From Dendrolimus kikuchii (Eukaryota; Arthropoda; Insecta; Lepidoptera; Lasiocampidae), in contig CM034403.1 of the NCBI GenBank assembly GCA_019925095.2, forward strand, positions 3,229,690 through 3,293,689: a stretch of 64,000 nucleotides of DNA. The letters run 5' to 3'. A program made the position numbers and the translations under genes. Below, piece by piece: positions 11,352 to 23,085 of the stretch. Position 1 is the first letter of the stretch. Each line of letters begins with the position of its first letter. The notes under the pieces are model-generated. The model did no database searches, had not been told where the DNA came from, and saw only the letters and a list, made by a program, of their open reading frames with translations.

Positions 11352-11452
11352 GATCAGAAAACCGACTAAGCTTTGCATGCTTTCCGGTCAGGATTCTAAC
11401 CCGCGCTCTTTGGAGTTTGGGACGCGTGCACTAGCCACTAAGCTACCATGGT
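11352..11452 (-). mobile_element. SINE family B head fragment
   Basis: Minus strand carries the tRNA-like head with the A-box-like part ('gtagcttagtggctag') and the 'gcgcgggtt' before a degraded B box. Body and tail are missing. Confidence 0.6.
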
Positions 11453-11561
11453 TTTTTTCATTCCTGTAGCCATCATTCAATTTTAAACTTTACGCATTTG
11501 CTATCTGTTTGATATTAAAATATCATCTAGACATAATTTATAAGTTATACAAAGAATATAT

Positions 11562-12035
11562 TGTTACAACGTACACGCCGTCAAAAGTGGATTCACACCT
11601 GCATACTATAAAGGCACACTTTATTACCTTTCCTCATTCGGATTTCTTTTGTTTCCTTTCTGTTTAAAATTTGTGATTAGAAAACAGCCCATTGTGTATT
11701 GTAATCTTTTATGGCAGTCATTAGCCAGGTGTGTCAAACTGACTCTAAGAAATTCGGTACACGCGGTCGGGTAGACATATTGTATCGGTGCAGTATAAAG
11801 CAATGGTCCAATGGTGAGATCGGCAGTCGAGCGAGAACCACGATCAAGGCGAGACTTGTGTACATTCGGTAAATTATTTAGTGACGGACTTTGCGCGTGT
11901 TATTAAATCGTGCTTTACCTTTGGACTGGTTATGTTCAGTTATATTTGTACCTGTGTTATACGTGTTTGTATAGTTCTAATAAATTCTATAGTAATTCCA
12001 AGGGCATTTTAATTCGAGTCCTGCAACTCGTAACA
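11562..12035 (+). mobile_element. Solo LTR, RTAY family, copy c
   Basis: A 474-bp unit from TGTTACAAC to the terminal TCGTAACA, with ATAT at 11558-11561 and 12036-12039. A clean example of LTR anatomy: TATAAAG at 11794, a conserved 'agtgacggactttgcgcgtgtt' downstream of it, AATAAA at 11979, then 'ttttaattcgagtcctgca'. The TATA-to-AATAAA spacing fits a U3-R-U5 layout. No coding interior is next to it. Confidence 0.88.
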
Positions 12036-12039
12036 ATAT

Positions 12040-12942
12040 ATAGAGATAATTTCTAAGTTATACAAAGAAAACATAGATTTACGTCTTCACTTTTACGTTT
12101 TAAAATACTTCTTGCTTTAATGGTTTCGTTTCTAAATTTAAACTGGATTAACGGTAATGGAACAAAGGCGCACGCGTCCAATTGTTGTTCTATTTTCACC
12201 CAAATTGTGTGCGTATGCGCATATCCGGTACATTTCGTACGAGGGGTGTGAAATGTATGGACGGCGCGTGGTTGTGTTTATACGTCTGTGTTATTAGAAC
12301 AAACTACACAGTCCAGGGAGAGAATTGTTTGAAAAAATTAAACACTCGCCGCGTTTGTATATCGATTCGCGGGTTTTACGAGTATACATATTGGCTAAGT
12401 GCGTACTAGTCTACGCGCTTTGATGGATTCCGTAGAAGTGACGAGCGCCCACAATCCTTTAAATTTTGAAGCAGAACACGTTTATTGTAACCAATTTCCG
12501 GTGTACTTTTTATCTCCTTTGTCTTGAATTAATGTAAGCGTTTCCTCTGCGTCGTCCCAAAAGAAAATAGTAGATTGTTACATAAGAGGTGAAAGGGACC
12601 TATTTAGGCATGAGATGGTTTTGCGCACCAGCGAAGCGAGGGTGCTACTAGTTCAAGTGCCTAATTACGCCTTTCACTCGGGGTTAGCACTCTGATTTTC
12701 ATTTTTAATAGGAGGAAAGTAAATAAGTAAATAAATACTGATAAGTTAAAAAACAACTACTTCTCTAATGATGTGTCATATATTGTGAGGTAAAAGGGTA
12801 CGCACCTTGCACAAATTTGTCGTGTCCTGCGTTAGCTATGAGCAGGCACCAGTAGAAACACTCTCACATCTTCTAAGTTTAATATATTAAAGTTTTATAC
12901 ACGTCGCGGCGCGGATGGATTGATTTTGAGCTTTTATTTTAA
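12040..12942. other. Unassigned stretch
   Basis: No gene recognised. 12182-12409 is open for 75 codons on the plus strand with no familiar motif and is probably chance. 12590-12680 has moderate GC and a 'gcgaagcgagg' motif. Confidence 0.4.
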
Positions 12943-12956
12943 TATTTTTGAGTAGA

Positions 12957-13458
12957 GTAGCGTATTTCCTACGCTCACGTATGGAAGCGAGAGTTGGGTA
13001 TGGAAGAGAGAGCATGAAAGTAGAGTAAACCCGGTTGAGATGCGAGCACTGCGCAAAATCTGCGGAGTGACGCTCGCGGAACGCGTTCGTAATACCGAAG
13101 TAAGAAAGAGAGTTGGTCTGAAAGAGAGTGTCGGGGTGAAGGTAAGGAAAGGAATGATCCGGTGGTTCGGGCATGTGGAAAGAATGCATGATGAAAGAAT
13201 GACTAAACAGATATACAATGCAAAAGTGGATGGATGCAGAAGTCGTGGAAGGCCACGACACACCTTCCATGATCAAATTGATCGTGTACTAGCGGAGGGT
13301 GATGTCAGGAGCCTTAAGAACAGACGAGTGTGCATGACAAGAGTTATGAATGTCAAAGAAGCAAGTGAGGTGTGTAAGAATGGGCCTAAATGGCGCTCTG
13401 TTGTTCGTGCCTACCCCGCAAGGGAACTGGCGTGAAGTTATGTATGTATGTATGTATG
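12957..13458 (+). mobile_element. RTE-like LINE 3' end with open C-terminal frame (family C)
   Basis: Flanked by the 14-bp duplication TATTTTTGAGTAGA (12943-12956 and 13459-13472). Encodes, open from 13040 to the TGA at 13433-13435, a C-terminal RT-protein segment with 'MRALRKICGVTLA', 'RWFGHVERM' and 'GRPRHTFHDQIDRVLAEGD' blocks typical of the region after the RT domain in RTE-type LINEs. It ends with an (ATGT)n tail, as RTE 3' ends usually do. The RT and endonuclease domains are absent, so it is dead. Confidence 0.82.
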
Positions 13459-13472
13459 TATTTTTGAGTAGA

Positions 13473-14074
13473 AACTTTTAGTTTGCGTACGTGCGTAGCA
13501 AGCGAGTTTTTGCAACGTCTCGTTTTTTTTGGACAGGAAGTGGGTAGAGGGGGGAGATTTTGGATATGGAATGGGAAGGAACGGACGAATGGAATGAATG
13601 GCGCGTACACAAATGAAATATCAAGTAAATTTCTTACTCGTCTGTAACATTTCTACCAGCCAGTATTTTTTTGTCAACGACGATAGTGAATATTTAGCTC
13701 TATGGAAATTAAATAATAATTTAGTAAAGAGTAATTTAAAAGTATAAAATAATGATACAAAATTATTGCGATTTAACGGTGACTGTAAAAAAGTTGGGTC
13801 ATAAGTCGCATCTATGGTTCGCATAGTTTTTCAAATTTTTGACAGCAGAGAGAATTGTTTCACAGGCACGAAAAGTGCTGTTCTCATCCCTGTGATAAGG
13901 CAACTGCAAGCGTACTTTCAGAATATGACAAATAAAAAATATATTAATTTCCAAAATTAAATTTATGACTTTCAGGACGATCTCTACCCCGCAACCTACG
14001 GAGTTTGCAACAAGCCACCACATCAGCGAATTATACACATCAAAGTGAAATTACACTAATCACTTAGATAATAA
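13473..14074. other. Unassigned stretch
   Basis: No feature I can name; a 79-codon minus-strand frame (13799-14038) shows no recognisable motif. Confidence 0.4.
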
Positions 14075-14340
14075 TAGATATAAGGCCAACACTGCACATG
14101 CACTTCCTCACAACACCAGCATGCAACAGATACACTCTACATTAGTATAAGTTTAGTATTAAAAATAGGATAAATTAATATAATAAGTTAATCTTAAGGT
14201 ACACCATAACATATAAATCACTAAATTAATGTCACACACAGTAACAAAAGTAAACAATAAGCGTGTATGGACTCTAAAATCTTTCATAGAAATTAAGTAG
14301 TAAAAAAGTACGGAACTCGAGTCCGTAGAGATGTTAATAA
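14075..14340 (-). repeat. Dispersed repeat H, minus copy
   Basis: Reverse complement of 22265-22530 with scattered differences: shared blocks include 'gcacatgcacttcctcac', 'agatacactctacattag', 'aacaataagcgtg' and 'ggaactcgagtccgtag'. Non-coding and of unknown class. Confidence 0.75.
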
Positions 14341-14454
14341 TAATAAAATAAAAAAAAACACTCATCACCTATCAATATGACTGAATGAATGACAACTCTT
14401 TATTGTTCACCATAACTTAAACCTAGACAATCTAATATGAATACGTGTCCATTA

Positions 14455-14520
14455 GAACAATGGGCGGCCTTATCGCTTATCGGTTATAGCGATCTCTTCC
14501 AGGCAACCCGGTGTCAAGGA
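14455..14520 (-). mobile_element. LINE 3'-tail fragment
   Basis: Minus strand carries 'ggttgcctggaagagatcgct' followed by 'gcgataaggccgccc', a tail block common in lepidopteran non-LTR elements. Other pieces occur at 26900, 30217, 31730, 31870 and 47300. Confidence 0.55.
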
Positions 14521-14629
14521 GACATTAAAAGAAAAATTAAATAACATTTGGTGGTTTAACTAAATTAAAACTAATTCAATCGTAATTAAATAAAATTAAA
14601 GAAAAATCTAAACTAAAATAATAATAAAC

Positions 14630-15185
14630 TACGGGGGCCAAGGCGAGGCCCCCTCGCTTCCGTGCTTGCCTTAACCAGCCGGCACGGGGTGGAGATCGCT
14701 AGAGCTAAGACTCAAACTCCAGGGGTGGAAGTGATAAATGGCATCACGTCAGAAGTAGCTTCGGTGACCCTGCAGCCCACCTCTCTACACCCCTTAGCCA
14801 CTCACATCCATATTGCTCCTATCTTCTATGGCATTTTTAGAGGCCCATGCAGGGAGGGGCGAGTCACTGTCTGCCCATTTTTTCATGTTCCCCGAACATT
14901 GCGACGGGCAGACGCCCTAGTCCCCATATTCCCAGAGCCCTAGTACCACTAGCAGTTCACCTCAATAACCCGGTACTTTTTCTCTTTTCCCACAATAGTT
15001 CTACACTGGCCGGGGCTTGTCCTTGGGTGCATTATTATATGGTGTAGACAGGGACAATCAACGGTCAGTGTCACGGCACATTTACATTAAATTTGTCAAG
15101 GGGCCTCTACGTGTTGGCCTTCCCATGGCCCCACGCAAGCCCTCCAAAAGTCCGGGCCATTTTTACGGCCCATGGTCTAAAGAGA
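14630..15185 (+). repeat. GC-rich dispersed repeat D, full copy
   Basis: A ~555-bp segment from 'gggggccaaggcgaggccccc' to 'gggccatttttacggccc', repeated at 60360-60905 with many substitutions but few indels. GC content is clearly above the surroundings. Overlapping plus-strand frames (14662-14943, 15017-15223) are open in both copies but only in part, so coding origin is possible and unproven. I do not recognise the family. Confidence 0.75.
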
Positions 15186-15423
15186 CATATATAAATAAAC
15201 TAACTATAGATATACATAATTAAATACATGCGAACATTAATAATTATAATTCTATTTTTTATATATGATTCTGTACTGCAATTTTTCTTAGTTTTGTATG
15301 TATTTGTTAGTGTTGTAATTATCATACATTTTATCCCTTCCCATTCATGCAGAGTGTGGGTTTAATGTTTACGCGAACCAACCAAATGTTAGGCTTCTTG
15401 AACTTAGGAAGCGTTCTAGTATA

Positions 15424-15747
15424 TATACTAATATTATAAAGAGGAAACATTTGTAATTTTGTATGTTTGTAACTAATAAACTCAAAAACTACTGGACTGA
15501 TTTTAAAAATTCTTTCACCATTCGAATGCTGCCTTATCCCAGATTAATATAAGCTACATTTATTCCTAGAAAAAAATTAGGGATCCCTACTAAAACTTCA
15601 ATAATGTAACCCAAGATGTAAAAAATTAATGTTTGAGTGGGTCCGGGGATGGTTTAGATCCGCATTTAGACTCGGTAGGTGACGTTTGAATCGGGTTCTA
15701 GATTTTTATTTTTTCAGGGTAGAACAATGTCTGCTGGAACCGCTAGT
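15424..15747 (+). mobile_element. Helitron-like non-autonomous element, single-unit form
   Basis: Begins near 'tatactaatattataaag', a common start of lepidopteran non-autonomous elements, and ends 'ctggaaccgctagt'. Its 3' third matches the final 118-bp unit and tail of 5995-6883. No ORF. Confidence 0.6.
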
Positions 15748-16300
15748 TTGATATAAACCTACATGATGACTAGCAATAACAAAACAAAAAAGTTTATTTC
15801 CATCCATTGTTTCCGCGATAAACAGTATTGTAAATTATTTGTACAACATTATTACTCCGGGGACGTATGTCAATAGTCCATGACAGGCAGACAAACAAAC
15901 AAACGGATATTGCGGACACGTGCCGTATTAATTTGTGCACCCCCTACAACAAAGGGGTGAGGGAGCGTGACGTTTCATTATTATTATGGGAAAAGTGGGA
16001 ATTATGAAGAAAAAGAACCCTAGCCAAATGGCATTAGTTTACTGTAGTTTATTTACTATATTTTTCCTGCAGCTACGCTCGCGTTAATGTTATTCCACGT
16101 GAACCGTATATTTCTCTGGGATAAAAAGTAGTCTATGTACTATTCCAGACTATAATCTATCTATGTGCCAGAATCATCGGACGGAGTAGCAAACATCCAT
16201 CCAAACTTTCACATTTATAATGATAGTATAGTTAATGATAGATTGTTAATAAACTTGTCCAATTTGAAAATCTGCCCGTATAACTTCAAGTTAAAATTTT
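15748..16300. other. Unassigned stretch
   Basis: No gene seen. Confidence 0.45.
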
Positions 16301-16699
16301 GTTGCGATTCGTTTTGCCAGTTGTCCATTGCCATTCGTTTTTCCGTATAGTCGTGGTAGCGTAATGGCTAGCGCACGCGTCCCGAACTCAAAGGGCGCGG
16401 GTTCGATCCTGGCCGGAACGCATGCACCACTTAGGCAGTTTTCGGACCTAATGTACATATTGTTACAATTACCATGTGCTAAAAACGGTGAAGGAAAACA
16501 TCGTGATGCAACCTGCACATCGAGATAACCGATGTGTCAAACCTGCCAAACCGCCTTGGACAAGCGTGGCGGGTATACTGTCTATTCCCCTATAATGGGA
16601 GGCCCTAGCCCAGCAGTGGGACATTTATGGGCTGTTAATATTATTATTATATTCGTTTTTCCACTTGTCGGTTGCGACTCCTTTTTCCACTTGTCCGTT
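16301..16699 (-). repeat. 26-bp minisatellite, about three units, split by a SINE
   Basis: Excluding 16345-16650, the flanks read as three units of 'ttgc(g/c)attcgtttttcc' plus 'acttgtccg'. This is the reverse complement of the array at 62459-62588. Confidence 0.85.
16345..16650 (+). mobile_element. tRNA-derived SINE (family B)
   Basis: Same head, B box ('ggttcgatcc'), body and (TTA)n tail as 7509-7813. Flanked by the 12-bp duplication ATTCGTTTTTCC at 16333-16344 and 16651-16662, which is part of the minisatellite unit it landed in. Confidence 0.9.
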
Positions 16700-16760
16700 A
16701 AAGTTTCACTTCTACTATGTGTCCCAGCACACATTTCGATTTTTTGTAATGCTAGAGTAC

Positions 16761-17306
16761 AACAGGCAAGTTAACATACCACCTTATCTAAAGTGGTGAA
16801 CGTCGCCTATTGATATTTGTAATATCGACGGTGCTACCAATATGCAGCAAACTTCAAAAGAGGGACTGGAATCTGGCCACTAATGCCGGAACACAAGTTA
16901 GCCTGTAAGACGGAACCACCACTTTGTTGACGAACTGTCACACACGGCTCATCGGAAAGTCCCACAAATTTGTGGTCAAGTACAGATAATTGAAATGAAC
17001 GTTGAACTGATGCTTTCTCCCTCTAACTACATAGAATTTGTATTAGAATAAAAGAGAGGATATAATTCTCTTGGTTTTGGCGCGGCTATTTTAATGGCAA
17101 CTAGCAGCTTGTGGAAAAAAATAATATTAAATTTGGCCCTTAAAGAAGGTGGTCGTTATGGCGGCATACTCTAAGCTAAATGTGGTGGCTATCTAGACGG
17201 GCTAATGTCCTATCACCTGGCTGTGGTTTATTTGGATTCTTCTTACGACAGGTCGCTCGGCCCCAGGAATTAGTTAGTATTCTTTCTCCGTTCCTACACG
17301 AATGAA
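16761..17306 (-). mobile_element. Old family A retroposon split by ~240 bp of other DNA
   Basis: The left piece 16761-16900 ends within the consensus at 'gccggaacacaa'. The right piece resumes at about 17148 with 'gtcgttatggcggcatactcta' and runs to the 'gttcctacac' start. They are contiguous in the consensus, so 16901-17147 is an insertion of unidentified sequence. Heavily substituted, hence old. Confidence 0.6.
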
Positions 17307-17620
17307 ATAGACATATAGACTCGGTATCCGATTCATAGACGTCTCGTACGAAAGGCACAGGTTCTATTCCTGAAATAAAAAATGCATCTATCGGGCTTTT
17401 TTTTAAGTTTAATGCGCAATTTATTAACATGCACTAACAGTGAAAGATAATGACATGAAGAATTTGAATTTTTAAAGTGTGAAACCCACCAATCACCAAT
17501 ATGTCTTTCATTTCACGAAATACAGACGCTTAAGCTCAGTACTAAGACTATTACTTTGGTCGTCAGATCTGATTTCGAGCATTTATAAAGAGATGTCTTT
17601 AGGCTTGATAGTTGCTCAGG

Positions 17621-17899
17621 TTTAAAAAAAAAATTGCTTGAGCTCAGCAGACAGGCAGACGTCCCACTTGATAGAAAGCGGTTACCATAACCTATGGACA
17701 TTTGCAACACCAAAGATGCTACAAATACGCTGCTGCTCTCTTAAGGGAGACTGGAACCTGGTCACTAATGTCGGAACCCAACTCAAGGTTGTTATGGCGA
17801 CATACTCCAGACCAGGCTGTGGGTGGGTTGTTTTGTCGCCTCTTACGACAGGCCGCCCGGCTGCAGGAAATTGTATTCTTTCTCCGTTCCTGCACAGAT
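17621..17899 (-). mobile_element. SINE-like retroposon (family A)
   Basis: Minus-strand copy from 'cctgcacagat' (17899) to 'gagctcagcagacagg' with a small deletion around the 'ctagaccagg...gtagccatccag' block. Confidence 0.8.
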
Positions 17900-18301
17900 A
17901 GTAAGGAAATAGACAGACTAGTGCCTACTTGGATCTTCGAATCAATACATCAATACCACTTTGCCTGTAGAAGAAGATAACTAGTAGACTGGATGCATGC
18001 GTGATGCGATGGCCGGGAGAAGCCAAAGGACGTGGAAAAAGAAGCAAGTGGAAGAAGAACTTACTTCACTTGTATAGTACAGAAGACATCGCACGCTTAA
18101 TAAAACAAAGAAATATCTCAAAATTTCCGTTTTTTGGGAATGAGCGCTTAAAGTTTTGGCCTGTTGCGATTTGTTCTTTGTTTGTTAATCTATACTAATA
18201 TTATAAAAAGAAAGATTTGATTGTTTTTTTTTGCATTGAATAGGCTCCGAAACTACTGAACCGATTTAAAAAACTCTGTCACTGGTATCGCCAACTGGTT
18301 T
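17900..18301. other. Unassigned stretch
   Basis: A lysine-rich frame at 18001-18198 has no recognisable motif. 18189-18275 looks like the start of a Helitron-like piece ('tatactaatattataaaaag'). Confidence 0.4.
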
Positions 18302-18540
18302 GCCAGGTGGTAGGGCATTTGCCCGACTGGATGGCTACCACCCCTGGTCTAGAGTATATCGCCATAACAGCCTTGAGTTGTGTTCCGGCATTAGTGACCA
18401 GGTTCCAGTTTCCCTTAAGAGAGCAGCAGCGCATTTGTAGCAACTTTGCTGTTGCAAATGTCCATAGGCGATGGTAACCGCTTTCCAAGAAGTGGGCCGT
18501 CTGCCTGTCTGCTGAACTCCTGCAATAAAAATTTAAAAAA
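18302..18540 (+). mobile_element. SINE-like retroposon (family A), 5'-truncated
   Basis: Begins inside the consensus at 'ccaggtggtagggcatttgcc' and ends at 'ctcctgcaataaaaatttaaaa'. Confidence 0.8.
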
Positions 18541-18822
18541 AGTAACCTTCTTTCGGCATATACAAACTTTTCTTTTATTTTTCAAATTCTTCCTTTAAAT
18601 CTGACGGCGCGTTCCCGTTTTCGTACTTCTCGTCCTCAATCATTTATCTCATGACATCAAATAAAATAAATTAAATTTTCTACTCCTCTTTATGATATTC
18701 TTCCTACTAATTGCCCTCGTCCTGTTAATAGTAGTGTTCTTTTAACTTTATCGCATAAATCATTTGTATATATTCTTTGTAAATTGTTTACTGAATAAAA
18801 TTATCTTATAATAGATTGTATA

Positions 18823-18884
<62 letters not shown>

Positions 18885-18905
18885 TTTATTGTATATATAT
18901 ATATA
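18823..18905. repeat. (TA)n microsatellite
   Basis: Pure TA alternation with a short 'ttaattttattg' break near 18880. Confidence 0.95.
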
Positions 18906-19508
18906 TTATACTTATATTGGCTTGAAGTTAGTTATTATTTAGTTTTGTCCTCTGCTGTTATGGTTTGTTGTAAATATTATGTTTATTGTAGTGTATTAGA
19001 TTGGCAGAATTTTCTTTTTCTTTTTAATTTACCGGTAAAAATACCTTTTTATATCACCTGACTTTTCTATGTACTCGACATTGGCAAAAGCAATGCATAA
19101 ATGGTATTGCAGCCATCACCTTAAAAAAAAAAAAAAAATCGCTCCGCCCTTTAAACATTCAATAATAATATATCGATGGGTGAAAGGTTATTTGTTTTAA
19201 ACGACATTTTTAAAAATTGTCGGGATAAAAGTTTGAAGTTTCAAATGACCCAGAAAAACACATCACTAACGATCTGTGTACCATAATTAAAAAAAGAACA
19301 TCTATAGATTGAAACTAGATGTCAGGTTCTTTATATTTCTTTAAGTTGAGACATTAGGATAAAAAACCCCATAGTGTTAAGTCTCACACAAAATGTCGCT
19401 TGAAACAAATAGCCTTTCAACCCTCGATATGATATAAAATATATTGCGCCCGCAACATATTGAAAATCAAAATTAACATCTACATAAAATAATTACTACA
19501 TGGACAAT
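18906..19508. other. Unassigned stretch
   Basis: Nothing recognised beyond a 15-A run near 19124. Confidence 0.45.
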
Positions 19509-19525
19509 ATAAATAAAAAATACAT

Positions 19526-19625
19526 ACATACATACATAACTTCACGCCAGTTCCCTTGCGGGGTAGGCACGAACAACAGAGCGCCATTTAGGCTTATTCT
19601 TACACACCTCACTTGCTTCTTTGAC
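19526..19625 (-). mobile_element. RTE-like LINE 3' fragment (family C), 100 bp
   Basis: A very short insertion with a long duplication: 'ataaataaaaaatacat' at 19509-19525 and 19626-19642. Holds only the last ~25 codons and part of the tail. Confidence 0.8.
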
Positions 19626-19642
19626 ATAAATAAAAAATACAT

Positions 19643-20371
19643 ATAATATACTCGCATCACCTTATAAATAAATACATAAAATAAACAATACTCCTAAGTT
19701 TAAACATACAACTGCAAAGGTAGAGAGTGAAGTATACTGAGAAGAAGAGCAGCTGTGTTTCATGTCCATTTATCAGGTGAGTGCGTGCTTATCCTCCGAT
19801 TCCCATTCAAAATTTTCCCAATCTCCTATTTTCTTACTTTGAAACAGTCCGCTTATCATCAAATCCAGCGCCGCCGCAACAGTCACTGTTGGCTAACTTT
19901 TTTTTTAAGGCGAGGAAATGCTATTTACGCACAATACTGGGTCCTTTGCAAGGGATTAGACTATAGTCGATCATGAAGGCTTTCCCCTTTCTTAAGGGGC
20001 AATCCGAACAATAATCAAGCCAGCTTGTATGGAGACTCAGAGAAGTTGCACGGGCAACAGCCACTACCCACTAAAACCACCCTCCTCCCTTGTGCCCCGC
20101 GCTTTTTATGTAGGAAAGGCTGAGACTTAGAACGTAGTTACGCCCAGTCCGATCCAACGCAAAAAGTGCCTGAATGTGCCCCGGGAATCAGAACACATCC
20201 TCTTCGTCAGCGGGGTGATGAATCCGTTGCTCCCTTGATAGCTAAAGGCCCCCCCCCCCGAAGCGGTATTATTCAGGGTGGGAAGTCATACGCATACCTG
20301 CGTCTCCGGAACTGTTGGCTAAGTATACTATCCCCGGTTGACAAAGGCTATAACAAAAGTTCTTTTTAGAT
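19643..20371. other. Unassigned stretch
   Basis: Moderately GC-rich at 20080-20330, with a run of 10 C near 20250. No convincing gene. Confidence 0.4.
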
Positions 20372-20399
20372 ACCCGTGCGAAGCCGGGACGGGACCTAG
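20372..20399 (+). mobile_element. Helitron-like 3' end
   Basis: 'cccgtgcgaagccgggacgg' followed by 'gacctagt': a short GC-rich segment and CTAGT terminus resembling lepidopteran Helitron-like 3' ends. The body upstream is not delimited. Confidence 0.45.
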
Positions 20400-20540
20400 T
20401 AAAGTATAAATCAAAATTCTTTCAAGTTTCACTAAGTTGAAATACACCAGCGACACAAGGATTCTCTTTTGTCAAAAAGCAAAATAAGTAGCTAATAAAT
20501 TCCCTTTACAAATAAAGTAATATGACAAATATCCGTTTAT

Positions 20541-20852
20541 ATCCGTGCAGGAACGGAGAAAGAATACAATTTTCCTGCGGCCGGGCGGCCTGTCGTAAGA
20601 GGCGACCAAACAACTCACAGCCAGGTGGTAGAGCGTTTGCCCGACTGGATGGCTACCACCCCTGGTCTAAAGTATGTCACCATAACAACCATGAGTTGTT
20701 TTCCGGCATTTCTGATCAGGTTCCAGTCTCCCTTAAGAGAGCAGCAGCGCATTTGTAGCACCTTTTGTGTTGCAAATGTCCATAGGTGATGGTAACCGCT
20801 TTCCATCAAGTGGGCCGTCTGTCTGCTGAGCTTCTACAATAAAATAAAAAAA
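20541..20852 (+). mobile_element. SINE-like retroposon (family A)
   Basis: Full-length from 'atccgtgcaggaacgg' to 'caataaaataaaaaaaaaa'. The 3' end reads 'gctgagcttctacaataaaa', a small variant. Confidence 0.85.
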
Positions 20853-20911
20853 AAATCTCACCTTTTATTAATAAAGCGATTTCTTGGGGTATATATATAT
20901 ATATATATATG

Positions 20912-21538
20912 TTACAGTCATAGTGATTAAATAGCTATTATATATAATACCAAAATTGACTAGACAATGTGATAAATTAATCACTTTATCCGGATATTAT
21001 TCATAATAGCGGGTCAAAGTTAGCCAAAGTAATAAATACGGTCTAACTGACTTGCTGCCCCTCCCGCTCTTCACCCCGCTTGTAAATAATAATTATGACC
21101 CAGTTAATTAATGTCAGTTTATTTTTTATTTTTTTTATTGCAGTAGTTCAGCAGTTCATTTTAAACATTTTATTATTGTAGTCTTTAAAGAGTGATACCA
21201 AATACTTGTATTGATTTCTGTGTTTTTTTTTAAATTTTGTTTTATGGCTAGTGAGCTTTAAATTTACTTTATAAATTAAAGTTAAATAACTTTATAACAA
21301 TGTTAATTAACGTAGAATTATTATCTATGACAGTGTTATTTTAATTCTTAGGTAAATTGAAATATAATTTTATAATCTTTACCTCTACCTACTTGTTTTA
21401 TTACATTATCCAAGTCTTCGAAGATATTATATAAAATCTGTGTCAATTATCACTTTATCTAAATTGAGTAGACATTATAAATAATGGCTAGATTATATAT
21501 ATAATATCCGGATTTATTACTTTGGCTGTAACATATAT
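20912..21538. mobile_element. DNA-transposon-like MITE with ~100-bp inverted ends
   Basis: The left end 'atatatgttacagtcatagtga' and right end 'ctttggctgtaacatatat' are inverted copies, with further complementarity through 'atccggatatta' and 'tagctattatatataat'. A second internal copy of 'agccaaagtaataaat' lies near 21015. No ORF. Duplication cannot be resolved within flanking TA repeats. Confidence 0.55.
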
Positions 21539-22229
21539 ACTTCTTCCTTTAAAACAATGTTTGTTATAATCACTAATTTATTATTTATGATAAGTTCTGA
21601 CGTTTTATAATGTAATCTCCACTCATGATTTTTGAGTTATTTCTTTGTTTTCATTAAGTGTGCAGTATATTCATTTTTCTTTATTGTAGGTTCTTGTTTA
21701 TAATTCCTTTTACTGTAAAAACTAATTTTCTAAAATTAATCAATTCTGGCCATATGTGAAACGGATCACGTGAGGGCGAGACCCATTCATAGGTCCCTAA
21801 TTAGGGTTGCGCGGGCTGAAACAATTTATTAGCACACACCTGGTGTCCGATTTGATATATTGTGCTATTTGTGTTCGGAGTTAATTATTAAGTCGCTAAC
21901 GTGTGCTAGTTAGGGTGCAGTCGGGGGTGCAGAATGTTTACGAAGTTTGAGGGTTGGAGGAATTTGAAGTGTAATTTGTTCATCACCTTTTTAGCTATAA
22001 TAGTGGTCGCCCGTAGTCGAAATTCGACAATAATAATTTGTTTTTTTTTTATTATTAACAATGAAGGGTGAGCCCCGATAGGGTGCAGGAGCGAGATGGA
22101 ATGCTCCTCCGTCTCGAAGGAAGATCTTCCAGCGAGGCTAATGTTGTTCCTCACAGTCCTGGGCCCATTTGTTGTAGTTGAAAATTTTTATATATTCTTT
22201 GTATGTTTCGGGAAACGTTTGTGACATCA
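21539..22229. other. Unassigned stretch
   Basis: No gene or repeat identified. 21750-22160 is a little richer in GC. Confidence 0.4.
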
Positions 22230-22233
22230 ATTA

Positions 22234-22650
22234 TTGCACAGCGCCATCTATTGGCTTGTAAGTGTTCCACTACAACAACTCTACGGACTCGAGTTCCGTA
22301 CTCTTTTTTACAACTTAATTTCTAGATTTAATTTTTTGAATTTAACACGCTTATTAGTTATTTTGGTTCTTGTGTGTGACATTAATTTATTGATTTTTGT
22401 GTTGAGGTGTATGTATCTTACGAATAACTTATTATATTAATTTATTCTAGTTTTAATACTAAACTTATACTAATGTAGAGTGTATCTGTTACATGCTGGT
22501 ATTGTGAGGAAGTGCATGTGCAGGGTGGGCCTTATATCTATACTTATATATATTATCCTGTCTAGTGCCATGTGTGTTATATTAATTTGTTGTCAAAGAT
22601 TATACTTCGATGATCCCAGATTTCGCCAAGGCTACACTGTTAACTTGACT
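22234..22650 (+). repeat. Dispersed repeat H, plus copy
   Basis: 22265-22530 matches 14075-14340 in reverse. The 3' part, 22585-22650 ('gtcaaagattatacttcgatgatcc', 'ttcgccaaggctacactgtta'), matches 58925-58995 in reverse. Three loci in the window share this element; class unknown. Confidence 0.7.
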
Positions 22651-22984
22651 TGAACAATGAAAAAAATAGTACATATGCGTGTGTGTGTCAAATACATAGT
22701 AGTGTGTGTAATGTGTTTTTTATTGATTTAAAGTATTTTTTATGCATAATTTAAAAAAAACTATTAGCATTAGTCGCTTCTTCTTTACATAAACTAATAA
22801 CTTTGCGAAATTTCATACTCCTCCGTCCGCGCAATTTTCGTAAAAAGGGGTACAAAGTTTTTGCTTCATGAATTAATATATAGATGCTTGATTACTACTA
22901 AAATGTCAGACTTTTTCTCTTAAAATGAGATAAAAATACAAATTGAAATATATAGGTGTATTTTATTTTATAAATAACCGAACA

Positions 22985-23085
22985 CAATAAAAGAAAACTT
23001 AACTTATTTGTATTTTATTCTACCCATAGTCCCTCAAGACTATAAGTAGAATACTGAGCCCAGATCACCATCTTCTATGGTATTT
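22985..23085 (-). pseudogene. Family E 3'-end fragment
   Basis: Matches the terminal 100 bases of family E ('aaaacttaacttatttgtat', 'gtagaatactgagcccagatcacc'). Confidence 0.6.

Noticed and set aside
18816..19061. Frame encoding Tyr-Ile repeats; likewise 45085-45423
   Set aside because: Read-through of (TA)n microsatellites.
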